NCBI RefSeq assembly: GCF_000499845.2
Contig: NC_023758.2
Span: 12,993,927-13,057,926 of the forward strand
Reading direction: 5' to 3'
Source: Phaseolus vulgaris
Taxonomy: Eukaryota; Streptophyta; Magnoliopsida; Fabales; Fabaceae
DNA length: 64,000 bases
The position numbers and the translations under genes are program-made. The notes under the pieces were generated by a model. It had not been told where the DNA came from. It was given only the letters and a program-made list of their open reading frames with translations, and made no database searches. Positions within the stretch are counted from its first letter, which is position 1, and each line of letters starts with the position of its first letter. This document shows positions 56,490-64,000 of the stretch, piece after piece.

Positions 56490-59400
56490 TTACTGCAGAG
56501 GACAATTTAAGCTAATGATACCCAATTCATTTAGAAGAAAATAAATCTTGTCTTTAGCAAGAGGTTTAGTGAATAAATCAACTAATTGAAATTCAGTGCG
56601 AATGAATTTTATATCACAAGTTCCATTAGCTATATGTTCTCTTAGAAAGTGATGTCTAATTTCAATATGTTTAGTCCTTCAGTGCATGACAGGATTCTTA
56701 GACAGATTTATAGCACTAGTATTATCACAATTTATAGGTATCTTGTTTAATAAAATTCCAAAATCACTTAGCTGTTGCCTTAGCCATAAGGTTTGAGCAC
56801 AACAACTTCCAACAGCTATGTATTCTGCCTCTGCTGTAGAGAGAGCAACACAAGCCTGTTTCTTGCAATGCCAAGAGATTAGACTTGATCCAAGCATGTG
56901 ACAAGTCCCACTTGTGCTTTTCCTATCAACCTTGCAACCTGCAAAGTCAGAGTCTGAAAAACCAGTTAAATTTAAAGATACATTGTTAGGATACCATAAT
57001 CCAACATCCTTAGATCCTTGTAAGTATTTCAGAATTCTCTTTGCTGCATTGTAGTGTGATTCCTTTGGATCAGATTGATATCTAGCACATAAGCACACAG
57101 TAAACATAATGTCAGGCCTGCTAGCAGTTAAGTATAATAAAGAACCAACTAAACCCCTGTACTTAGATTGGTCCACTGATTTTCCTGCAGAATCTTGATC
57201 CAGCTGGCAGCTTGTTGAAATAGGAGTGTTGATTGCTTTGCATTGATCCATATCAAACCTCCTAAGCAGTTCCTTGCAGTATTTTTCTTGGCTTATGAAA
57301 ATTCTATCCTTGAGTTGTTTCACTTGTAGTCCAAGGAAGAAATTCATTTCCCCTAACATTGACATTTCAAACTCACTCTTCATTGTTTTTACAAAGTCTT
57401 CACACATCTCTTCATTTGTGGATCCAAAGATAATATCATCCACATAGACTTGCACAAGTATAATGTCTTCTCTTTTCTTCTTTATGAACATGGTTTTATC
57501 AGAATTGTCACAGTTATATCCTTGAGAGAGCAGAAATTCACTTAGCCTCTCATACCATTGCCTAGGTGCCTGCTTCAATCCATATAACGCCTTCTTAAGC
57601 ATGTACACATGCTTTGGATTTTTATGATCTTCGAACCCTGGAGGCTGAGATACAAACACCTCTTCATTAATGTAACCATTTACGAATGCACTCTTGACAT
57701 CCATTTGAAATAGCTTGAAACCTTGTATGCTGGAAAATGCTAAGAGTAATCTGACAGCTTCAAGACGTGCTACTGGTGCATAGGTTTCACCAAAATCAAT
57801 TCCCTCTTCTTGGTTATAACCTTTAGCAATCAGCCTTGTTTTATTTCTAGTGATAGCCTCATGTTCATCCCTCTTGTTCCTGTACACCTACTTGGTTCCT
57901 ATGATATTCATCTCATGCTTTCTTGGAACCAAAGTCCACACTTCATTATATTCAAACTGGTTCAGTTCTTCCTGCATTGCTGTTATCCAATTGTTGTCTT
58001 GCAGTGCTTCTTCCAGACTTTTAGGCTCAATCTGTGAAACAAAGGCCACTGTTCTGCAGAAATTATTAAGTGAATTCCTTGTTGAGACTCCTTTCTCAAT
58101 TTTACCAATTACATTGTCTAGTGTAAGATCCCTGGGTGTCTTCCATTCCTTATGCAATCCTGCATTCACAATAGATTCTTTGACAGAATTTTGATTAGTT
58201 GCATCAAGCTCACTAGATTGATTCTTTTGCAAAATGGTTCTTAAATCATCCATACCAGGTTCATCCAGAACAAATTTCGGCACAGAAAAATCTGTTTCAT
58301 CAAATACAACATGTATAGATTCTTCTACTGCAAGCAATCTTTTGTTATACACTCTATAAGCATGACCATTTATAGCATATCCAATATGTATTCCTTCATC
58401 TGATTTAGGATCAAATTTCCCCAGATTGTCTTTACCATTATTTAGAACAAAACATTTGCAGCCAAAGACCCTAAGATGACTAATGCTAGGCTTCCTACCT
58501 TTATACAATTCATAGGGAGTTTTCTTAAGAATAGGTCTAATCAATGTTCTGTTAAGCACATAAGAAGCAGTGTATACTGCATATGCCCAAAAATATTTTG
58601 GTAAACCAGATTCATTTAACATGGTCCTAGCTAACTCCTCTAGTGACCTATTCTTCCTTTCAACTACACCATTTTGTTGGGGTGTCCTAGGAGTAGAATA
58701 ACTATGTGTGATCCCATGTTTTTCACAATATCTATCAAATTTTGCATTTTGAAATTCTCCCCCATGATCACTACGAATCTGTTTTATCCTATTTTCATTT
58801 TCATTATGCAGACTTTAGCAAGTTTCTTAAAGGCTTTATATGCATCATTTTTAGAAGCAAGAAACAAAGTCCATGTATATCTTGAAAAGTCATCAACAAT
58901 CACCAAGGCATAGTAATTTCCAGCAAAGCTAGCAGTCCTAGATGGTCCAAACAAGTCCATATGTAAAACATCCAAGGCTTTATTTGTAGAAACCACATCT
59001 TTATATTTAAATGAAGTTCTTATCTGTTTTCCCTTTACACAAGCATCACACAATTTATTATTCTGAAATTTTATGTTTGGTAAACCAGAAACTAGTTCCT
59101 TAGACTTCAACTTATTCAAGTGATTTGTGTGAATATGAGCTAGCCTCCTATGCCACAGCCATGACTCATCACTTTTAGATAACAAACACTAATTTTCAGA
59201 ACGGCTCTTTATAATATCTAAGAGATAGATGTTGTTTACCCTTTTTCCAGTGAACAGCACCTTACCAGACATTTCATTTGAAATTGTACAGGTGTTGGCT
59301 TCGAAATTGACCTTGTATCCCTTGTCACACAGCTGGCTAATGCTTAGAAGACTATGTTTTAGCCCTTCAACATACAGTACATTCTCAATAGTGGTTGAGT

Positions 59401-59560
59401 CTTTAGTACCAACATCTCCTCTTCCAAGAATTTTTCCTCTATTGTTGTCCCCATATGTGACATGCCCTTTAGCTTTGAGCAGCCACTGTCCAGGTACCAC
59501 TGATTTTTCCTGCTGTTTTTCTGCAAAAAAAAAACAGATTTAGCATATATGGTACCCCTT
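56490..59560 (-). pseudogene. SIRE pol: protease, integrase, reverse transcriptase, RNase H
   Basis: Polyprotein of replication enzymes. In order: protease active site WYLDSGCS (about 59485, in a different frame from what follows), pre-integrase VLYVEGLKHSLLSISQLCDK, a stop at 59189-59191, integrase zinc domain (WLWHRRLAHIHTNHLNKL, CDACVKGKQ) and core (HMDLFGPSRTAS, VIVDDFSRYTW). A frameshift near 58805 comes before RSDHGGEF and TPQQNGVVERKNRS; the C-terminal part reads RVFGCKCFVLNNGK. Reverse transcriptase: TGG-to-TAG stop at 57888-57890 between IIGTK and VYRNKRDE, then RLIAKGYNQEEGIDFGETYAPVA, QVYVDDIIFG. RNase H (FSDSDFAGCKVDRKSTSG, LSTAEAEYIAVG) has a TGA after NPVMH at about 56681, with the RTKHIEIRHHF end still readable to 56490. 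Confidence 0.93.
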
Positions 59561-59581
59561 TTAGTCTAAGGTCCAGCATGA

Positions 59582-61249
59582 TTAATACCTTTCCTTAGGA
59601 AGCCATTTGGCCAATCCTTTAGGAACAAGGTACCTTCTGGCTTTACATGTTCTAGATATATGACTAGATTTCATACAGTAAAAACATGTTGCAGTATGCA
59701 TTGTTTTTGAACAACTAAAAGAAGAAAAACCTATTTTGGAAGGAACAAAAAAACTGGACAACTTTTTCACATTGCTTTTAATTTCAGAATTATATCCTAG
59801 ACCATTTTTGTTAAAAACAACATTCTGTGAACCTAATAAAGTTTCAAGATTTTCTCTTCCTTTGGTGAAATTTGAAAGTGTTTTTAACAAATATTCAACC
59901 TGTTTTTCCAGCTTCTTACAATTATCGCAGGTTTTTATTGATGCATGCAAACAGGTTAATTCAAGGCTAACTAATTCAGTTTTAGCTTTGTGCAGTTCTT
60001 CTTCAAGGGCTTTGACCTTAGGTTCAAGTACCCTATTTACTCTATTCAATCTATTGCAAATTACAGCTAATTTGTTTGCTTCATCATGTGTTTCCTTAAA
60101 TGCAATTAACAGCTGATCATAATTTTCAGAATCAGTAGAAAAATCACTTATTGAATCAGAGTTATATTCTTCCTCATTCACCATAAAGCACAGATTTGCT
60201 TCCTCACTTTCGGTTGAGGAATTACTAGATGAGGATACATCATTTTCTTCCCATGAGATGTATGCTCTTTTGCCTTTGCTTCTTTCACTCTTCTTGCTTG
60301 CTGATTTTTCTTTGTTTTGATTGTTTGGACAATCAACCTTTATATGACCTGGTTTACCACATCCAAAACAAGTGAAATTGGAAGAATTCGAATCATTGGG
60401 TTTAGAGTACCTCTTTCTTTGTTGAGTTCTGTCACGGTTTTTCTTTCTAAGAAACCTACTGAATTTTCTGGTGAGCAGACTCAAAGTCTCATCATGTTCA
60501 GGATCAACTTCTTCCTCACTTGTATCATGTTCCATGGTAGTTTTCAGGGCAATTCCTTTGGCTTTCTTCTCCACAGTTTCTTGTTCTTTCAATCTTTTCA
60601 GCTCTATTTCATGCTCTATCAGCTTTCCAAAAGGTGCAGCAGTGGCCATCTTGGATAAATCTCTGGATTCTGAGATTGCTGTTACCTTAGGCTGCCAGCT
60701 CCTATCAAGGCATTTTAGCACCTTTATGTTGAGCTCTTCCTTGTCAAAGACTTTACCAAGGCCAGTGAGGTGATTTACAATATGTGTAAATCGTTTCTGC
60801 ACATCTGCAATACTTTCTTCTGATTGCATTCTGAACAGTTCGTACTCCTGAATTAGTGAGTGTTTCCTTGCTCGTTTCACATCATCAGTCCCTTCATGAG
60901 TTACCTCTAGTACCTCTCACATCTCCTTAGCTGAGTTGCATTGAGAGACTCTAAAGAACTCATCCATATTCAGTGCAGAGGTGATGATATTCTTGGCTAA
61001 GGAGTCATATTGGGCCTTCTTCTTCTCGGTTTCACTCCATTCAGACCAAGGCTTTTTTATTGTTTCATCTTTGACAACCTGCATAGGTATAAAAGGTCCA
61101 CTGACCACTGCATCCCAGATCCCCATGTCAATAGACTCCATAAAGATTTTCATCCTGATTTTCCAGAAAGCATAGTTAACACCACCAAACATAGGAGGTC
61201 TATTAATAGACGCACCTTCAGCAAAAGGCATTTTAAACTCAGACATCAT
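59582..61249 (-). pseudogene. SIRE gag with one nonsense codon
   Basis: Starts MMSEFKMPFAEGASINRPPM with capsid region NYAFWKIRMKIFMES, KKPWSEWSE and DEFFRVSQCNSAKEM, then TGA at 60917-60919 in place of the Trp found in the other gag copy. It continues in the same frame with VTHEGTDDVKRARKHSLIQEY, ADVQKRFTHIVNHLTGLG and LNIKVLKCLDRSWQPKVT, knuckle CFGCGKPGHIKVDC, a basic/Ser-rich linker, a long coiled coil and a second knuckle CFYCMKSSHISRTC. Ends at 59582. Apart from the one stop the gene is complete (about 555 codons). Confidence 0.93.
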
Positions 61250-61278
61250 GCATACACTTGAGTAAAATACAAGCCCTA

Positions 61279-61293
61279 GCTCTTGATACCAAT
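61279..61293 (-). other. Primer binding site of the SIRE element
   Basis: Minus strand AATTGGTATCAAGAGC, matching initiator-Met tRNA with the AAGAG variant seen also at 8688. Confidence 0.88.
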
Positions 61294-61923
61294 TGTTAGA
61301 GTTAAGCAGTGTCTAAGATCAAGAGGGGAGGGGTGAATTTAGCTTATCAAATTTTCGCAAACAATCTAATTTACTATGTAACAGAGGTGAAAAGAACAGA
61401 TTGATATTAAAAGGAACAAATTGTTTTTACAGATGAATCTGACACAATTAAAACAAGATCAACACATTTTAGATCAACCAGCAGCAATATCAGAACTAAA
61501 TTGATTACCCTTCACTGTTTATAAAGTTGCAGTTTAAGGTACAGAATTAATCAATTTTTACTTAACATAAGCCATCTAGAGTAATGAACCAAATGTCACA
61601 ACTTAGTTAAAGAAACCAGTTCACCCTTCTTATCCTATTACAGATTCACACAGCAGCTTGATTTATGATTAGAGGATTGATTAACAAGTTAGAACAGTAG
61701 ATCTAACCTGGTCCAGAATTAACAGATTTAGTTTCAATATAACAGATTCCTTTCTTGACAGATTATGTGAAATTACAGAATTAAGTGCAGGGATAAGAAA
61801 AGAATCACACAAGAATTTTTATACTAGTTCACTCGTCAAGAGCTACGTCCAGTTCACCTCACTCCAAGGTGTAATCCACTAAAACTGATACAATCAATTA
61901 CAAACACACAGCAGTTCTTGAAC
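61294..61923 (-). repeat. 5' LTR (truncated) of the SIRE element
   Basis: Same sequence as 54074-54700, then AAC shared with the longer LTR at 25582, then unrelated gypsy DNA. Confidence 0.88.
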
Positions 61924-63130
61924 CCTTGAAGATCCTAGACCTACCCATAATTGGTTTCCAGAGTGGTCTTAATTTTGATATAGGGGATAAAGTTGAACTC
62001 TTGTCTTATAATGATTTTAATGATCTTGTTCAAATATGTGTTAGGGTTTAGGAACAGTTAAAAAGAAAAACACCATTAAGAAAATTCTCTTTTATCTCTG
62101 ACTATCCCACAAAATATAATAAAAATATAATTATGTGTCTAAAGAAAAAAGAAAGACCACACAAAAGGAGAGAGAAAAGGCAACAAATAAAGAAAAAGAT
62201 AAAAATAATTAGGTCACTTCTTCTAAAGAAGTCAAAACTAAACAAGTCCAGTGCTTCAAGTTTCTGCAAAACGGCACTATTCTTCTGAGTATCCTAAAAA
62301 ATGAAACATGGTTTTAAAAGAGAAAACACTAGAATCATTGAGACTTCATCTTCTTTAGATATTGAAGAAGAAGTTGTGACTTTTGAAGAAGAAATTCAAC
62401 CTTGTACAAATGAGTTATTGGTAGTCCAACAACTTTTGGAAAGTAATCTTGTAGAACTAGATTAGTCACAAAGAGAGAACCTATTCCACATACATTGTAA
62501 ATTTTTGGAAAACATTTGTTTCATTATTGTGGATAAAGGCTCATGTTGTAATTGATGTAGTTCTCAACTATTTGATAAATTGTCCTTAAAAAATTTTCCC
62601 CACCCCAACCTTATAAATTATATTAGACTAACCAAGAGGGTGGAGTGGTAGTTCAAAACCAGGTGAGTGTGCTCATTGCCATAGGAAAATATAAAGAAAA
62701 CATTTTATGTGACATTCTCCCTATGAAAATAGGACACATCATCCTTGGTAAACCCTGACAATATGACCATAACACTTTTCATGAGGTCACACTAATAAAA
62801 TCACATTTTTCTTCAAAGACCATAAATTTATTTTATGTCCTCCTACACGTCAACATGTTAGAGAGGATGAAATAAACCTAAAGACATAAATAATAGAAGA
62901 AACTTCTAAAACACCTTCTTCCAAACCTCTTTGCATGCTCATATCATCTTTCGAAAGAGGTACTACTTCTTCTTCCACTCCTACTATTTCTTCTCTTTCT
63001 AATTCCAATAAAAGGCCTCATAATAATAAATAAAAACAACAAATTCTTCATCCTGAATAGTGATTCCACACAATTTTTACTTACTTCTTTTGCATTATCA
63101 TTATGTTTGTTGTTTCCTATAGGTGGATCC
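61924..63130 (+). pseudogene. gypsy F gag end and protease relic
   Basis: Plus-strand continuation of gypsy F. PIIGFQSGLNFDIGDKVELL and LVQICVRV lie in the gag end. The zinc knuckle is damaged (QCFKFLQNGT, about 62250). The protease region has IVDKGSCCN (about 62530, Lys in place of the middle residue of the catalytic triplet), and the GHIILGKP-type motif follows near 62730. Stops and shifts throughout. Reverse transcriptase and integrase are absent, so an internal deletion joins this to the following segment. Confidence 0.65.
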
Positions 63131-63300
63131 ACGAACCTAGAGAATTGTGAGCATCATCTTTCATTAATAAGGTGGAAACTTGGACCAGATCTGAGGACAT
63201 GTCCTTTTGAAGGGAGAACCTGCTGGAGGACCGTCCTCATTTCCCAAGCCATCACACACCTGCTGGAGGACCGTCCTCATAAATTATGTCTTAGCTTATA
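63131..63300 (+). pseudogene. gypsy polyprotein C-terminal remnant
   Basis: PDLRTCPFEGR matches the DLRTNPFQEGG end motif of legume gypsy elements (also seen at about 16930, minus strand). A 22-bp direct repeat CCTGCTGGAGGACCGTCCTC.. at 63219-63240 and 63259-63280 interrupts it. Confidence 0.5.
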
Positions 63301-63770
63301 TAAAATCTAAAAAGTAGAATAGGTATTTCTTTAGACCTTGTATTTTTTGGTCATTTTTAGAGTGGGATAAAAATAAGACAAAGACACTATAGAAACCCTC
63401 ACTTGGATTAAACAAGGGTTTCTAAGAGCTCCTCCCCTAGCTCATCACGACACACAAGAGCCCCCCCATAAGGTTAAGCTAGAACTCCCTAACTCTCACC
63501 ATACTTAAGATCACACAAGACACCACCTTCACCATTGAAGCCTATAAATAGATGGCTCAAGGCCTTTGTATTCAGATTTGGAATATTTTTTAATGAAGCT
63601 TCTGAAATTCAGATTCATTCTCTCGCAATCTTCCTTTTTCTAAAGAAACTCTAAGCCTAGTAAAACCCCAAGGAAGTTGTCCTAATCTTACTTGATTCAA
63701 CACTAAACTACCTATAATTCTTAACCAATCATTCCTTTAATTCGGTGCATTCTTCCATAACTTTCGCTGC
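63290..63770 (+). repeat. Probable gypsy 3' LTR
   Basis: Follows the polyprotein end. Contains a TATA-like AGCCTATAAATAGATG at 63539 and CTTTGTATTCAGATTTGG soon after, the general arrangement of the LTR family at 17228. Borders not resolved. Confidence 0.45.
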
Positions 63771-64000
63771 CTTTGAGGATGATGAACTTATTAGTTGTAT
63801 AACTTGAAGAGGTAGACAATACCTGTATAACCTGAAGATGTGTAAGAATATTGTATTAGTGAAAGGCTCTTGAGTGTGTTGCTCAAGGAGACTGGATGTA
63901 GCCCATGCTGAGGGGTGGACCAGTAAATTTAGTGTCCACCCCTCTCAATCTATCTATTATCTGTTGGAGTCTGTGTTTTTTGTTTTTCAGATTCGTAATT
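63771..64000 (+). repeat. Partial SIRE-type LTR at window edge
   Basis: GAGACTGGATGTAGCC followed by GGACCAGTAAA at 63890 resembles AGACTGGATGTAGC and TGAACCAGTATAAA of the SIRE LTRs read in sense orientation. It runs off the window. Confidence 0.45.

Larger units (their letters stand above)
54074..61923 (-). mobile_element. SIRE-type Copia element with gag, pol and envelope-like ORF
   Basis: About 7.85 kb on the minus strand: 5' LTR 61294-61923, PBS 61279-61293, gag 61249-59582, pol about 59560-56490, envelope-like ORF 55835-54714, 3' LTR 54074-54700. This is the Sirevirus order. LTR homology runs for about 627 bp and stops at the same internal point in both copies; neither has a canonical outer CA end and no TSD is clear, so both are truncated relative to the 1.56-kb related LTR at 25582. 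All three coding regions are broken by stops or frameshifts. It separates the two halves of gypsy F. Confidence 0.88.

Overview
This is plant nuclear DNA, most likely from a legume of the Phaseolus/Vigna group. That reading rests on spliced genes with GT-AG introns, a strongly AT-rich background, SIRE-lineage Copia retrotransposons (one with an envelope-like third ORF) and Tat-type gypsy LTRs; the species is inferred, not proven. Only two intact host genes are visible: a meiotic HOP2 gene (minus strand, 9163-11759, six exons, 226 aa) and a nuclear gene for a probable plastid integral membrane protein (plus strand, 29726-32943, five exons, 353 aa). Nearly everything else is transposable-element DNA, much of it nested.

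Layout. 1-8700: broken Copia copies, into which a SIRE-type, gag-only retroelement (1974 to about 7090) is inserted. Its interior carries two fragments of host transporter genes, an ABCC nucleotide-binding domain and the C-terminus of an NPF (NRT1/PTR) transporter. 9163-11823: HOP2 with two E2F-like sites just upstream. 12227-15991: a complete non-autonomous gypsy element (LTRs, PBS, gag, PPT, TSD) in which pol is replaced by about 20 copies of a 58-bp hairpin-forming repeat. 16300-27740: degenerate gypsy DNA and a Transposase_28-like relic, interrupted by solo LTRs with exact target duplications. 29.7-33 kb: the plastid protein gene. 34.86-36.72 kb: AT-rich microsatellite arrays containing a long-TIR Mutator-like element. 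36999-43903: a solo LTR split by a complete but decayed Copia element. 44.8-51.8 kb: gypsy relic, solo LTR, CACTA-like end, a gag-only SIRE derivative, more AT arrays and a 5S rRNA retropseudogene. 51.8-64 kb: a plus-strand gypsy relic split by a solo LTR and by an 8-kb SIRE element with gag, pol and envelope-like ORF, all carrying nonsense or frameshift mutations.

Six insertions are exact to the base by TSD and TG...CA ends (17228-18234, 25582-27141, 37501-43411, 45752-46885, 48091-51439, 52181-53135), plus the 12227-15991 element and the interrupted LTR 36999-43903, whose terminal CA has become TA. They give a relative chronology of nesting. The most notable signals are the captured transporter fragments, the hairpin satellite inside the gag-only gypsy element, a recurring twin motif spaced 20-22 bp in SIRE LTRs, and the 5S retropseudogene.
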